The notes below the pieces were generated by a model. That model was given only the letters and a program-made list of their open reading frames with translations, made no database searches and had not been told where the DNA came from. Of a stretch of DNA of 64,000 bases, positions 45,886-56,573 are shown piece after piece. Position numbers and translations under genes: made by a program. Positions within the stretch are counted from its first letter, which is position 1. Every line of letters starts with the position of its first letter. The stretch is from positions 1,783,249 through 1,847,248 of the forward strand of contig NZ_VOUX01000033.1 of assembly GCF_008011855.1 (NCBI RefSeq), read 5' to 3'. This stretch comes from Serratia bockelmannii. Lineage in GTDB: Bacteria; Pseudomonadota; Gammaproteobacteria; Enterobacterales; Enterobacteriaceae.

Positions 45886-46887
45886 ATGCGCACCACGGGC
45901 ATCTGGGCTCTCGCCCTGACGACGCTGATTGGCTCACAGAGCGCCATCGCGGCAGACTTACCCGGCAAGGGGATCGCGGTACAGCCGGTGCAAAGCACCA
46001 TTTCCGAAGAGACGTTCCAGACGCTGCTGGTCAGCAAGGCGCTGGAGAAATTGGGTTACGACGTGAAGGAACCGCGTGAAGTGGATTACAACGTCGCCTA
46101 CACCTCCATTGCCTCCGGCGATGCGACCTTTATCGCGGTCAACTGGGACCCGCTGCACGCCGATCAGTACAAGGCCGCCGGCGGCGACGCCAAGTTCTAC
46201 CGTGAAGGCGTCTACGTCAACGGCGCCGCGCAGGGTTACCTGATCGACAAGAAAACCGCCGAGCAGTATCACATCACCAACGTCGAACAGCTCAAGGATC
46301 CCAAGATCGCCAAGCTGTTCGACACCAACGGCGACGGCAAGGCCGATCTGACTGGCTGCACCCCGGGTTGGGGCTGCGAAGCGGTGATCAACCACCACAT
46401 CAAGGCCTATGGCCTGAGCAATACCGTCGAGCACAACCAGGGCAACTACGCGGCGATGATCGCCGACACCATCACCCGCTACAAAGAGGGCAAACCGGTG
46501 CTGTATTACACCTGGACACCGTACTGGGTCAGTGATGTGATGGTGCCGGGCCGCGACGTGGTCTGGCTGCAGGTGCCATTCTCTTCGCTGCCGGGCGAGC
46601 AGAAGAACGTCGACACCAAGCTGCCTAACGGCGCCAACTACGGCTTCCCGGTCAACACCATGCGCATCGCCGCCAACAAGCAGTGGGCCGAAGCCAATCC
46701 TGCGGCCGCCAAGCTGTTCGCCATCATGAAGCTGCCGATCGCCGACATCAATGCGCAAAACCTGCGCATGCATGAAGGCCAGGCTTCGGAAGCCGATATC
46801 CAGAACCACGTTAACGGCTGGATCAAGGCGCACCAGGCGACCTTCGACGGCTGGGTGAAAACCGCCGCCGAAGCGGCGAAGTCGTAA
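45886..46887 (+). CDS. proX: Glycine betaine-binding periplasmic protein ProX
   Basis: This 333-residue protein has a signal peptide ([20 protein letters not shown], cleaved near AIAA-DLPG) and the ProX fold, with Trp residues in [20 protein letters not shown] that form the cage for the quaternary amine. It delivers glycine betaine or proline betaine to ProW. It follows proW by 68 bases. Confidence 0.95.
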   Translation: MRTTGIWALALTTLIGSQSAIAADLPGKGIAVQPVQSTISEETFQTLLVSKALEKLGYDVKEPREVDYNVAYTSIASGDATFIAVNWDPLHADQYKAAGGDAKFYREGVYVNGAAQGYLIDKKTAEQYHITNVEQLKDPKIAKLFDTNGDGKADLTGCTPGWGCEAVINHHIKAYGLSNTVEHNQGNYAAMIADTITRYKEGKPVLYYTWTPYWVSDVMVPGRDVVWLQVPFSSLPGEQKNVDTKLPNGANYGFPVNTMRIAANKQWAEANPAAAKLFAIMKLPIADINAQNLRMHEGQASEADIQNHVNGWIKAHQATFDGWVKTAAEAAKS

Positions 46888-46917
46888 CCGTTCAGGGGCG
46901 CCGCCTTTGCCGCGCCC

Positions 46918-47796
46918 CTACCCCGCCATATCGATGCCGCTGAACTGTAAAAAACGTGCGGCGGCATTCGACAAGGGCTGCGGCCAGATGCAATACACCT
47001 GGCGCCGCGGCCCGTCTTCAATCGGAATCGACACCAGCGCGCTTAAGCGTTGCGCGGTCGAGACAGGTACGATACCCGCCGCCAATCCGCGCCGCACCAG
47101 ATTCTCCAGCCATTCGATATGATCGATTTCAAAACTGACGTGCCGGCGGATACCCGCCGCCTGGAAGGCGCGATCGGTTTGGCGTCGCGCGCCGGTGCCG
47201 CTGTAGAAATCCACCAGCGGCACTTCCGCCAACGCCTGCAGGTTCACCCGCTCGCGATTAGCCAGCGGGTGCTGCGGCGCCACCAGCGCCACCAATGGCT
47301 CATCGGTCAACTGCCGGTGCGACATCGGCAGTAAATCGACATCGCCGGGCCAGATGCCGACGAACGCCATATCGCACTTCTGCTGACGCACATCCTCCAG
47401 CAGGGCTTCGCTCATGCCAACGTACAGGCGGATGTTCACCGCCGGATAGTGGCGATGAAACTTGTCGAGCTTTTCGGTCAGATCAATCGCGTTTATGGTT
47501 GAAATTGTGCCGATGGTCAGGGTGCCGGACATCGCATCGCCGGCGGCGGTCACCTCTTCCACCAGCGCCTGCTGCGCCGCCAATAGGCGCTGCGCCGACG
47601 GAATGAAAGCCTGGCCGGCGGGGGTCAACCGCACCCGGCGCGAGGTGCGTTCAAACAGCGTACAGCCCAGCTCTTCTTCCAGTTTTGCGATCTGGTGGCT
47701 GAGCGCCGACTGCACCGTATGGCAGCGCTGTGCCGCCCGGGTGAAACTCTGTTCTTCCGCCACCGCCAGCGCATAGCGGATCTGTTTCAGGTTCAT
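46918..47796 (-). CDS. LysR-family transcriptional regulator
   Basis: This 292-residue LysR protein starts MNLKQIRYALAVAEEQSF with helix-turn-helix AAQRCHTVQSALSHQIAKLE and a substrate-binding-like domain. It is divergent from the MFS gene at 47902, with about 105 bases between, and probably regulates it. This gene is absent from the equivalent place in E. coli. Confidence 0.88.
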   Translation of the reverse strand: MNLKQIRYALAVAEEQSFTRAAQRCHTVQSALSHQIAKLEEELGCTLFERTSRRVRLTPAGQAFIPSAQRLLAAQQALVEEVTAAGDAMSGTLTIGTISTINAIDLTEKLDKFHRHYPAVNIRLYVGMSEALLEDVRQQKCDMAFVGIWPGDVDLLPMSHRQLTDEPLVALVAPQHPLANRERVNLQALAEVPLVDFYSGTGARRQTDRAFQAAGIRRHVSFEIDHIEWLENLVRRGLAAGIVPVSTAQRLSALVSIPIEDGPRRQVYCIWPQPLSNAAARFLQFSGIDMAG

Positions 47797-47901
47797 GGCA
47801 TCTATCTTGAAATGAGATAAATCAAATGAAAATTATACATTGGTTTCCACAGACGCGTTGCCGGATACTGCGCGCTATCTTCTTCCCGTGATGAAAAAAT
47901 C

Positions 47902-49101
47902 ATGAATCCACAAAACGCCCATCCGGGCCTCAGCCCGGCGCTGACCGTGCTGATTGCCATCGCCACCGGCCTGGCGGTCGCCAGCAACTATTACGCGCAA
48001 CCGCTGCTGGAAACCATCGCCACCAGTTTCAACCTGTCGGTCAACCAGGCCGGCTTTATCGTCACCGCCGCGCAGCTCGGTTACGCCACCGGCCTGCTGC
48101 TGCTGGTGCCGCTCGGCGATATGTTCGAACGCCGCGGCCTGATCGTGTTCATGACGCTGCTGGCCGCCGGGGGCATGCTGATCACCGCCACCTCCGCCAC
48201 GCTGCCGATGATGATCCTCGGCACCGCGCTCACCGGGCTGTTCTCGGTAGTGGCGCAGATCCTGGTGCCGCTGGCCGCCACGCTGGCCCACCCGGAAAAG
48301 CGCGGCAAGACCGTCGGCATCATCATGAGCGGCCTGCTGCTCGGCATCCTGCTGGCGCGAACCGTCGCGGGCGCGCTGGCGTCGTTCGGCGGCTGGCGCA
48401 CCATCTACTGGGTCGCCAGCGTGCTGATGATCCTGATGGCGCTGATCCTGTGGCGCGCGCTGCCGCGCTATAAGCAACACTCCGGGCTGAACTACCCACA
48501 GCTGCTGGCCTCGATCTTCAACCTGTTCTGCCGCACGCCGCTGCTGCGCACCCGCGCCATCCTCGGCGCCCTTTCGTTCGCCAACTTCAGCGTGCTCTGG
48601 ACCTCAATGGCCTTTCTGCTCGCCGCGCCGCCGTTCAACTATTCCGAGGGGGTGATCGGGCTGTTCGGCCTGGTGGGCGCCGCCGGGGCGCTGGCCGCTT
48701 CGCGCGCCGGGCATCTGGCGGACAAAGGTAAAGCCGGGTTGACCACCACCGTCGGCCTGGTGTTGTTACTGCTGTCCTGGATCCCTATCGCGTTAGCCAA
48801 ACAGTCGCTATGGGCGCTGATCGCCGGCATTCTGATCCTCGATCTGGCGGTGCAGGCGGTGCACGTCACCAACCAGAGCGTGATGTACCGCATCATGCCG
48901 GACGCGCGCAACCGCCTGACAGCCGGCTACATGACCAGCTACTTTATCGGCGGCGCGCTCGGTTCTCTGCTCTCCGCCTCGGCCTATCAGCATGCCGGCT
49001 GGTACGGCGTGGCCGCCGCCGGCGGGGTGTTATGCCTGCTCAACCTGCTGACCTGGTGGCTCGGCAAGCACCACGATCCGCAAGGGCCAGCGACAATCTG
49101 A
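47902..49101 (+). CDS. ygaY: MFS exporter (YgaY-type)
   Basis: This 399-residue, 12-helix permease has the pattern ASNYYAQPLLETIATSFN near the N-terminus, QLGYATGLLLLVPLGDMFERR (motif A) and HVTNQSVMYRIMPDARNRL. In E. coli the same position between proX and ygaZ holds ygaY, a broken MFS gene; here it is intact. Substrate unknown. Confidence 0.8.
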   Translation: MNPQNAHPGLSPALTVLIAIATGLAVASNYYAQPLLETIATSFNLSVNQAGFIVTAAQLGYATGLLLLVPLGDMFERRGLIVFMTLLAAGGMLITATSATLPMMILGTALTGLFSVVAQILVPLAATLAHPEKRGKTVGIIMSGLLLGILLARTVAGALASFGGWRTIYWVASVLMILMALILWRALPRYKQHSGLNYPQLLASIFNLFCRTPLLRTRAILGALSFANFSVLWTSMAFLLAAPPFNYSEGVIGLFGLVGAAGALAASRAGHLADKGKAGLTTTVGLVLLLLSWIPIALAKQSLWALIAGILILDLAVQAVHVTNQSVMYRIMPDARNRLTAGYMTSYFIGGALGSLLSASAYQHAGWYGVAAAGGVLCLLNLLTWWLGKHHDPQGPATI

Positions 49102-49222
49102 TTATCGTGCAAATAGTCACTAAAGAAATTTATTAGCGGTGCAGGGTATAAACATTACTTACTCTCTGGTAATGTTCTGGGCATAAACTATTGAAGTCCT
49201 ATCTACCCTGCGATCCACAACC

Positions 49223-49969
49223 ATGCAAAGCCAAGCTGCAGACAGCCTCAATCCGCCCGCCGTCAGCGCCACCTTCGCCAACGGCGTCGTCGACAGTTTG
49301 CCGATCGTCATCGGGTATGTCCCGGTGGCGTTCGCCTTCGGCCTCAGCGCCGTCAAACTGGGCTTTTCCCCGCTGGAAAGCCTTTTCTTCTCCTGCATCA
49401 TCTACGCCGGCGCCAGCCAGTTCGTGATCACCGCCCTGCTGAGCGCCGGCATGTCGCTGTGGGTCTCCGCGTTGACGGTGATGGCGATGGACGTGCGCCA
49501 CCTGCTGTACGGCCCGGCGCTGCGTCACCGTATCGTCTCGCGCATGTCGCCCGGTAAAACGGCAATGTGGGCTTTTGGTCTGACCGATGAGGTCTTCGCC
49601 GCCGCCACCGCCAAGCTGATGCGCAATAACCGCAGCTGGAGCGAAAACTGGATGCTGGGCATCGCGCTCTGTTCCTGGCTTTCCTGGGTAGCCGGCACCG
49701 CGCTCGGCGCGCTGTTCGGCAACGGCCCGCTGGAGCAGTTCCCGGTGATCGAGGCCTCGCTGGCCTTCATGCTGCCGGCGCTGTTTCTCAGTTTCCTGCT
49801 GGCTGCTTTCCGGCGCCCGCAGAGCCTGACCATCGCTGCCTCATTGGCCGGTGCGCTGCTCGGCGTGGTGCTGTTCTCCATCCCGGTCGCCATTTTGGCC
49901 GGCATCGGCGCCGGTTGCGTCGCCGCTCTGTTCCAACCTGCCCCTGCGGAGGCCAGCCATGAACACTGA
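49223..49969 (+). CDS. ygaZ: L-valine exporter subunit YgaZ (AzlC family)
   Basis: This 248-residue membrane protein is of the AzlC family: GVVDSLPIVIGYVPVAFAFG, SCIIYAGASQFV, LTVMAMDVRHLLYGPALR and LTDEVFAAATAKLM. With YgaH it forms the branched-chain amino acid exporter known from E. coli. Its end overlaps ygaH by 11 bases. Confidence 0.93.
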   Translation: MQSQAADSLNPPAVSATFANGVVDSLPIVIGYVPVAFAFGLSAVKLGFSPLESLFFSCIIYAGASQFVITALLSAGMSLWVSALTVMAMDVRHLLYGPALRHRIVSRMSPGKTAMWAFGLTDEVFAAATAKLMRNNRSWSENWMLGIALCSWLSWVAGTALGALFGNGPLEQFPVIEASLAFMLPALFLSFLLAAFRRPQSLTIAASLAGALLGVVLFSIPVAILAGIGAGCVAALFQPAPAEASHEH

Positions 49970-50306
49970 TGTACTGGTGATCGGCCTGGTGGTGGGCTGC
50001 GCCAATTACTTGTTCCGTTATCTGCCGCTGCGGCTGGCGCCGGCGCGCGCCCAGCCCGGCCTCAAACGCGGTAAAGCCGCCCTGCTACTCGACAGCATTG
50101 GCATCGCCTCGATCTGCGCCCTGCTGGTGGTCTCCAGCACGCCGGTGGTGATGCGCGAACCCGACAAGCTGCTGCCGACGTTGGCGGGGTTCGCCGCGCT
50201 GGCGCTGTGCTTCTACCGCAGTAAAAGCATCATTCTGTCGACGCTGCTCGGCGCGACGGCCTTTGGCGTCACATTAAAGCTGTTAATGCTTTTCGGTCCA
50301 GGCTGA
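49959..50306 (+). CDS. ygaH: L-valine exporter subunit YgaH (AzlD family)
   Basis: This 115-residue protein has four short membrane helices and the AzlD pattern VVGCANYLFRYLPLRL, LLDSIGIASICALLVV. It is the small partner of YgaZ and starts inside its gene. Confidence 0.93.
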   Translation: MNTDVLVIGLVVGCANYLFRYLPLRLAPARAQPGLKRGKAALLLDSIGIASICALLVVSSTPVVMREPDKLLPTLAGFAALALCFYRSKSIILSTLLGATAFGVTLKLLMLFGPG

Positions 50307-50467
50307 CGCCGCGCCGAACGTTTGGCTTCGCTTTGGCGTTTTCATGCGCCACATCTTTACAAACTCTGACAAATGACACGAATTGCTAAATTATCCGCAC
50401 GGCTGAACATTTACATTATTAGTCACCGTCGTTACTATCTCGAACGAAATTAATGAGGCCCTAAATT

Positions 50468-50986
50468 ATGGAAAGCTCGTTTGCCCCCATAGAACAAATG
50501 CTGAATTTCCGCGCCACCCGGCAGAAAGATTTCCCGTATCAGGAAATCCTGCTGACCCGCCTGTGCATGCACATGCAAGGCAAGTTGCTGGAAAATCGCA
50601 ACAAGATGCTGAAGGCGCAAGGGATTAACGAAACACTGTTTATGGCGCTGATTACCCTGGATGCGCAGGAGAGCCACAGCATCCAACCTTCTGAGCTAAG
50701 CTCTGCCTTAGGCTCCTCGCGCACCAATGCGACCCGCATCGCCGACGAGCTGGAGAAACGCGGTTGGATCGAGCGCCGTGAAAGCGATAACGATCGCCGC
50801 TGCCTGCATCTGCATCTGACGCCGCAGGGGGAAGAATTTCTCAGTCAACTGCTGCCGCCGCAGCACCAATGTCTGCATTTCCTGTGGTCCACGCTGACCG
50901 ACGATGAGCAAAAACAGCTGGAACAGCTGACGCGCAAATTGCTGGCACGTCTGGATCAAATGGAAATCACAGAACAGTTATCCTAA
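50468..50986 (+). CDS. mprA: MarR-family repressor MprA (EmrR)
   Basis: This 172-residue winged-helix repressor matches MprA/Emr[25 protein letters not shown] split at [23 protein letters not shown] (recognition helix) and [20 protein letters not shown] (wing). It represses the emr genes downstream and is released by hydrophobic drugs and uncouplers. Confidence 0.95.
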   Translation: MESSFAPIEQMLNFRATRQKDFPYQEILLTRLCMHMQGKLLENRNKMLKAQGINETLFMALITLDAQESHSIQPSELSSALGSSRTNATRIADELEKRGWIERRESDNDRRCLHLHLTPQGEEFLSQLLPPQHQCLHFLWSTLTDDEQKQLEQLTRKLLARLDQMEITEQLS

Positions 50987-51013
50987 TTCACAATTTCTGT
51001 TCAGGTACCTATT

Positions 51014-52465
51014 ATGCGATCCCCATTTAACTGGAGATTCACCCCGCTGTTCGCCGTATTGCTGCTGGCCGGGTGTGCTTCTACCGATAATATTGCCCCG
51101 CAATCCACGCTGATGGATCCGCAGAGCCTGCAGTTGGCTCAGCCGAAAGTCAGTTCGCTGGCCGTCAGCCCGCAGTGGTGGCGCGCCCTCAAGGATCCGC
51201 AGTTGGATGCCCTGATGACGCAGACGCTGCAAAACTCGCCGACCCTGCGTCAAGCCGCCGCCCGCGTGCGCGAAGCGCAGAGCGTGGTGGGCGAAGCCAA
51301 CGCCGCCAACGGGCCGAACCTGGATCTGAACGCCAGCACCCAGCGTCAACGCGTGCCGCAAAACGTCAATATGGGGTTGGGGTATCCGCATAAGCCGATC
51401 TATTCAAGCTCCAACTCCCTGGGGTTGAACCTGGCGTACGAATTCGACTGGTGGGGTAAATACCGCAACCAGGTGAACGCCGCCAAAGCGCAAGTGAACG
51501 CTGCGCGCGCCGAGCAGGAACAGGCGGCGCTGACGCTGACCAGTTCGGTGGCGTCCGCCTACTACCAGCTGCAAAGCAATCTGGCGCTCGAAAAGCTACT
51601 GCAGCAGGAAGTAAACAACAATGAACGCCTGACTGCGCTGCGCCAACAGCGCTATCAGGCCGGGCTGACCGGCGTCGACGTGCCGCAACAAACCCAGGCG
51701 CAGTCCGACGTCGCCAAACAGCAGATCCTGCAGCTGCAGTCGCAAATCGAACAGCTCAGACACCAGCTCGCCGCGCTGGCGGGCCAAGGGCCGAACGCCA
51801 TGCAGCACCTGCGTCAGGTGCCGTTGCCCGCAGACAACCTGATGGCACCGCAGGGCGAGCTGACGGCGGATCTGCTGGGCAAACGCCCGGACATCGCCGC
51901 GCAACGCCAGCTGGTGGAGTCTTACAGCCAGCGCGTCAGCGCCGCGCGTAAGGAGTTTTACCCCAGCCTGACCATTTCAGCCTTCGCCGGCCTGATGACC
52001 ACCAACACCAGTGGCACCAGCCCGAATCTGTTTGAAGCGGCCAGCCAGGCCTGGAACGTGATGCCGGCGATTTCGCTGCCGATCTTCCACGCCGGGGCGC
52101 TGCGCAGCAAGCTGGGCGAGGAATCCGCGCTGTATGACGAAGCGGTGGAATCCTATAACCAAACCATCCTGAATGCGGTACAGGAAACCGCCGACGCCAT
52201 CACCATCCAGCAGAGTTCTGCGCAACAGCAGCTGCAGGCGGCGTCCGCGGCCCAGTCGATGCAACAGGTGTATCAGGTCGCTAACGCCCGTTACCAGGCA
52301 GGGATTATCGGGCGCGACGATCTGTTGACCAGCCAGACGCAGCTATTGCAGCAGCAACAGGCGGAGTTAAATGCCAGCAGCAACTTACTGCAGGCGAAGA
52401 TAGGACTGATCCGTGCGCTGGGCGGTGGCTATCAGGCCCCGGCCGCAGCGGATTCGAAAGCATAA
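51014..52465 (+). CDS. Outer-membrane efflux lipoprotein (NodT family)
   Basis: This 483-residue outer-membrane factor has a lipoprotein signal (LLLAGC, Cys near residue 21) and two OEP repeats typical of TolC-like channels of the NodT/OprM branch: QWWRALKDPQLDALM, AYEFDWWGKYRNQV, LLGKRPDIAAQRQLV and SLPIFHAGALRSKLG. It lies between mprA and emrA, so the EmrAB pump here has its own outer-membrane exit duct, whereas E. coli EmrAB uses TolC. Confidence 0.9.
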   Translation: MRSPFNWRFTPLFAVLLLAGCASTDNIAPQSTLMDPQSLQLAQPKVSSLAVSPQWWRALKDPQLDALMTQTLQNSPTLRQAAARVREAQSVVGEANAANGPNLDLNASTQRQRVPQNVNMGLGYPHKPIYSSSNSLGLNLAYEFDWWGKYRNQVNAAKAQVNAARAEQEQAALTLTSSVASAYYQLQSNLALEKLLQQEVNNNERLTALRQQRYQAGLTGVDVPQQTQAQSDVAKQQILQLQSQIEQLRHQLAALAGQGPNAMQHLRQVPLPADNLMAPQGELTADLLGKRPDIAAQRQLVESYSQRVSAARKEFYPSLTISAFAGLMTTNTSGTSPNLFEAASQAWNVMPAISLPIFHAGALRSKLGEESALYDEAVESYNQTILNAVQETADAITIQQSSAQQQLQAASAAQSMQQVYQVANARYQAGIIGRDDLLTSQTQLLQQQQAELNASSNLLQAKIGLIRALGGGYQAPAAADSKA

Positions 52466-52488
52466 TAATATAAGGCTTGGAGAACACC

Positions 52489-53661
52489 ATGAGCGCGAGC
52501 GCGGAAATCCAAAACCCGCAGCAGCCGAGCGGCAAAAAGAAGCAGCGTAAATTTTGGCTGCTGTTGCTGACGGTTATTTTCATTGTTATAGGGGTGGCTT
52601 ACTTAGTGTATTGGTTCCTGGTGCTGCGTCATCATCAGGAAACCGACGACGCCTACGTCTCCGGCAACCAGGTGCAGATCATGGCCCAGGTGTCCGGTAG
52701 CGTGAACAGCGTCAATTTCGACAACACCGACTACGTCAAGCAGGGCGACGTACTGCTGACGCTCGATCCGACCGATGCCGAGCAGGCGTTTGAACGCGCC
52801 AAAACCGGCCTGGCCAACAGCGTGCGTCAGACCCACCAGCTGATCATCAATAGCAAGCAGTATCAGGCCAACATCGCCCTGCGCAAGACCGATCTGAGCA
52901 AGGCCGAGAACGATCTGAAACGCCGCGTGGTGCTGGGCAGCGTTGACGCCATCGGCCGCGAAGAGCTGCAACACGCTCGCGATGCGGTCGACAGCGCCAA
53001 GGCCGCGCTGGAAGTGGCGGTGCAGCAATACAACGCCAACCAGGCGATGGTACTGAATACCCCGCTGGAACAGCAGCCGGCAATCCAACAGGCCGCCGCG
53101 CAGATGCGTGACGCCTGGCTGGCGCTGCAGCGTACCAAAGTGATCAGCCCCATTACCGGTTATGTCTCGCGTCGCAGCGTGCAGGTCGGCGCGCAGATCG
53201 CCGCCGGTTCGCCGCTGATGGCGGTGGTGCCGGCCGATCACATCTGGGTTGACGCCAACTTCAAGGAAACCCAGATCGCCAACATGCGCATCGGCCAGCC
53301 GGCAACGGTAGTCAGCGATGTCTACGGCGATGACGTGGTGTATCAAGGCAAAGTGGTCGGTATCGATATGGGCACCGGCAGCGCCTTCTCGCTGCTGCCG
53401 GCCCAGAACGCCACCGGCAACTGGATCAAGGTGGTGCAACGTCTGCCGGTGCGTATTGAGCTCGACGCCAAGCAGGTGGCCGATCATCCGCTGCGCATCG
53501 GTCTTTCGACGCTGGTGACCGTCGACACCGCCAATCTGGACGGCCGCGTGCTCTCTGACGTGGTGCGCGACAAACCGCTGTACCAGAGCGACGCGCTGGC
53601 GTTGAATCTGGCGCCGGTTAACCAGCTGATCGCTGACGTGATCCATGCGAACGCCGGCTAA
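52489..53661 (+). CDS. emrA: Multidrug efflux adaptor EmrA
   Basis: This 390-residue membrane-fusion protein equals the length of E. coli EmrA. One membrane helix (about 22-46) is followed by a periplasmic HlyD-type barrel and coiled-coil hairpin, with TDDAYVSGNQVQIMAQVSG and VDANFKETQIANMRIGQPA. It joins EmrB to the outer-membrane factor. The start at 52489 follows TTGGAGAACACC. Confidence 0.96.
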   Translation: MSASAEIQNPQQPSGKKKQRKFWLLLLTVIFIVIGVAYLVYWFLVLRHHQETDDAYVSGNQVQIMAQVSGSVNSVNFDNTDYVKQGDVLLTLDPTDAEQAFERAKTGLANSVRQTHQLIINSKQYQANIALRKTDLSKAENDLKRRVVLGSVDAIGREELQHARDAVDSAKAALEVAVQQYNANQAMVLNTPLEQQPAIQQAAAQMRDAWLALQRTKVISPITGYVSRRSVQVGAQIAAGSPLMAVVPADHIWVDANFKETQIANMRIGQPATVVSDVYGDDVVYQGKVVGIDMGTGSAFSLLPAQNATGNWIKVVQRLPVRIELDAKQVADHPLRIGLSTLVTVDTANLDGRVLSDVVRDKPLYQSDALALNLAPVNQLIADVIHANAG

Positions 53662-53678
53662 GCGCGCGGGAGGCCATC

Positions 53679-55217
53679 TTGCCACAGAAACCGCTTGAAG
53701 GCGCCCAGCTCGCCTGGATGACGGTCGCGCTCGCCATGGCGACCTTCATGCAGGTGCTGGACTCCACCATCGCCAACGTGGCGATCCCCACCATTGCCGG
53801 TAACCTCGGGTCCTCCAACTCGCAGGGGACCTGGGTGATCACCTCGTTCGGCGTGGCGAACGCCATCTCGATCCCGATCACCGGCTGGCTGGCGAAGCGC
53901 ATCGGCGAAGTGCGGCTGTTCCTCTGGTCCACCGCGCTGTTCGTCCTCGCTTCCTGGCTGTGCGGCATCTCCAACAGCCTCGGCATGCTGATCTTCTTCC
54001 GCGTGATCCAGGGCGTGGTGGCCGGGCCGCTGATCCCGCTGTCGCAGAGCCTGTTGCTGAACAACTACCCGCCCGCCAAGCGAGCGATGGCCCTGGCGCT
54101 CTGGTCGATGACCGTGATCGTCGCGCCGATCTTCGGGCCGATCCTCGGCGGTTACATCAGCGACAACTACCATTGGGGTTGGATCTTCTTCATCAACATC
54201 CCGATCGGCGCCTTCGTTATCATGGCGGCGATGGCGACGCTGAAGGGGCGAGAAACCAAAACCGAGATCAAACCGATCGACACGGTTGGACTGGTGCTGC
54301 TGATCGTCGGCATCGGTTCGCTGCAGGTGATGCTCGATCAGGGCAAGGAGCTGGACTGGTTCAACTCGACCGAGATCATCACCCTGACCGTCGTGGCGGT
54401 CGTAGCGCTGTTGTTCCTGGTGGTCTGGGAGCTGACGGATGACCATCCGGTGGTGGATCTGTCGCTGTTCAAGTCGCGCAACTTCACCATCGGCTGCCTG
54501 TGCATCAGTCTGGCGTACATGCTGTACTTCGGCGCCATCGTGCTGTTGCCGCAGCTGCTGCAAGAGGTGTACGGCTATACCGCCACCTGGGCCGGGCTGG
54601 CGTCGGCGCCGGTCGGGCTGATCCCGGTGCTGCTGTCGCCGATCATCGGCAAGTTCGGCAACCGGCTCGACATGCGCAGGCTGGTGACCTTCAGCTTCAT
54701 CATGTATGCCGTGTGCTTCTACTGGCGCGCCTATACGTTTGAACCGGGCATGGACTTCGGCGCTTCCGCCTGGCCGCAGTTCGTCCAGGGCTTCGCCATC
54801 GCCTGCTTCTTCATGCCGTTGACCACCATTACGCTGTCCGGCCTGCCGCCGGAGCGTATGGCGGCGGCATCGAGCCTGTCGAACTTCACGCGAACCCTGG
54901 CGGGCTCGATCGGTACCTCGATCACCACCACCCTGTGGACGCAGCGCGAATCGCAGCACCATTCGCAGCTGACGGAGTTCGTCAACCCGTACAACCCGCA
55001 GTCGCAGGAGATGTACCGGCAACTGGAGCAGCTCGGCATGAGCAAGCAGCAGGCGTCGGCGTATATCGCCAACGAGATCACCGCGCAGGGCCTGATCATC
55101 TCCGCCAACGAGATCTTCTGGCTGTCGGCCGGGGTGTTCCTGGTACTGCTGGTGCTGGTATGGGTGGCGAAACCGCCGTTCAGCTCTGGCGGCGGTGGGG
55201 GCGGCGGCGCTCACTAA
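53679..55217 (+). CDS. emrB: Multidrug efflux MFS pump EmrB
   Basis: This 512-residue, 14-helix DHA2 exporter is very close to E. coli EmrB: ATFMQVLDSTIANVAIPTIA, GTWVITSFGVANAISIP, RVIQGVVAGPLIPLSQS and the Gly-rich C-terminus ending in AH. It exports uncouplers and hydrophobic antibiotics with proton antiport. It starts at TTG 53679 after GGGAGGCCATC. Confidence 0.96.
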   Translation: MPQKPLEGAQLAWMTVALAMATFMQVLDSTIANVAIPTIAGNLGSSNSQGTWVITSFGVANAISIPITGWLAKRIGEVRLFLWSTALFVLASWLCGISNSLGMLIFFRVIQGVVAGPLIPLSQSLLLNNYPPAKRAMALALWSMTVIVAPIFGPILGGYISDNYHWGWIFFINIPIGAFVIMAAMATLKGRETKTEIKPIDTVGLVLLIVGIGSLQVMLDQGKELDWFNSTEIITLTVVAVVALLFLVVWELTDDHPVVDLSLFKSRNFTIGCLCISLAYMLYFGAIVLLPQLLQEVYGYTATWAGLASAPVGLIPVLLSPIIGKFGNRLDMRRLVTFSFIMYAVCFYWRAYTFEPGMDFGASAWPQFVQGFAIACFFMPLTTITLSGLPPERMAAASSLSNFTRTLAGSIGTSITTTLWTQRESQHHSQLTEFVNPYNPQSQEMYRQLEQLGMSKQQASAYIANEITAQGLIISANEIFWLSAGVFLVLLVLVWVAKPPFSSGGGGGGGAH

Positions 55218-55231
55218 GCTTCAATAAACGA

Positions 55232-55261
55232 AACGGGCGCCCTGGGGCGCCCGTTTTTTTA
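55232..55261 (+). terminator. Terminator after emrB
   Basis: GGGCGCC and GGCGCCC pair around CTGG (GGGCGCCCTGGGGCGCCC), followed by seven Ts. Confidence 0.85.
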
Positions 55262-55277
55262 TCCGACGTAGAACAGA

Positions 55278-56366
55278 TTACGCCTGATTCTGACGCCACC
55301 AGTCCGCCAGCAGAATGCCGGTCGCCACGGAAACGTTCAGGCTTTCCACTTTGCCGGTGCCGCCGATAGACACGTTCATGTCGCCCTGTTGCCAGGCGCC
55401 GTCGCTGAGGCCGTCACGCTCCTGGCCCAGCACCAGCACCATCTTGGCTGGCAGCTTGGCCTGCGCCAGCGCGGTGCCTTTGTGGCTGGAGGTGGTGACG
55501 ATGGTGTAACCCGCCTTGCGGAAGGTATCCAGCACCGACAGGAAATCATCGGCGTTGATCGCCTTGATGTGCTCCGCGCCGCCTTCTGCGGTACGCACCG
55601 CCGCGCCGGACTCCAGCAGCGCCGGATCCTGCAGCAGCACGCCGTTGACGCCAAAGTGGGCGCACGAACGGACGATGGCGCCCAGGTTGTGCGGGTTGCC
55701 CACTTCTTCCAGCGCCAGCACGCAGTCGGTCGCCGGTGCGGTTTTCAGGTAGGTCTGCGCATCCAGGCCCTGACGCTTTTTGATCAGGAAGCAGACGCCG
55801 CCGTGGTGCTCAGTGCCGGAAGCCTTGGCCAGCTCTTCCTCATCCACCACGTGGTAGGCTTTGCGGTTAGCCGCCATCCAGCGCAGCGCTTCACGGAAGC
55901 GCGGCGTGACCGACTGCACGAACCAGGCGCGCACGATCGCTTCCGGGCGGCTGGCGAACAGCGCCTGACAGGCGTTTTCACCGTAAACGCGGGTTTCTTC
56001 CGCGCGCTGGCGGCGCAGCTGTTCCGGATCGATGAAGCTTTTGCCGCTGATGCCACCGTGATCGAACGCCGGCTCTTCATTCGGTGCCCGCGAGACGGTT
56101 CTCCACGGTGACTCGTTGCCACCGCGATCTTCAGTGCGCGCCGGACGGCGAGGACGATCGCTTTCACTGCGGCGGGAGTCGGCGCCGCGGCGATCGTTGC
56201 CGCCACGCGCCTTGTCTTGACCAGTGCGGCCCGAGCGCGCACCGTCAGCCGGACGGCCTTTGCCAGCCGGACGTTTATTCTTGTTGCGGTCATCGCCATT
56301 GTCGTCGTCATTGCGGACGTACATCACTTTGACTTTACCGTTCTTGCCACTAAATGAATCGTTCAT
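55278..56366 (-). CDS. trmG: SpoU-family RNA methyltransferase (TrmG/YfiF)
   Basis: This 362-residue protein has a disordered, Arg/Asp/Gly-rich N-terminus (about 1-100) and a SPOUT methyltransferase domain with a trefoil knot: [41 protein letters not shown] and [17 protein letters not shown]. It corresponds to E. coli YfiF, a tRNA/rRNA 2'-O-methyltransferase-type enzyme. The ATG at 56366 follows GGAGAAGACA. It is divergent from trxC. Confidence 0.9.
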   Translation of the reverse strand: MNDSFSGKNGKVKVMYVRNDDDNGDDRNKNKRPAGKGRPADGARSGRTGQDKARGGNDRRGADSRRSESDRPRRPARTEDRGGNESPWRTVSRAPNEEPAFDHGGISGKSFIDPEQLRRQRAEETRVYGENACQALFASRPEAIVRAWFVQSVTPRFREALRWMAANRKAYHVVDEEELAKASGTEHHGGVCFLIKKRQGLDAQTYLKTAPATDCVLALEEVGNPHNLGAIVRSCAHFGVNGVLLQDPALLESGAAVRTAEGGAEHIKAINADDFLSVLDTFRKAGYTIVTTSSHKGTALAQAKLPAKMVLVLGQERDGLSDGAWQQGDMNVSIGGTGKVESLNVSVATGILLADWWRQNQA

Positions 56367-56573
56367 TGTCTTCTCCACCAACGCGCAGGGCGCGAAGATT
56401 ACCTGATGTTGGTGCACGAAGCCACCAACTTGCGCTAAAAGCTCCCAACTATCACATCCATTGAACAAACCTCATTGTTCACGCGCCGGGTTTTGCCGAT
56501 AATTGTCAGCATTAAAGAAACATCTCCGCAACCGCGTTGCGGGGACCCGGTTTTCTCAGTACCCGAGGTCAAC

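Noticed and set aside
53658..55214. Long minus-strand open frame opposite emrB
   Set aside because: It is an antisense artefact of G+C-rich codon use; emrB matches its family over its whole length.
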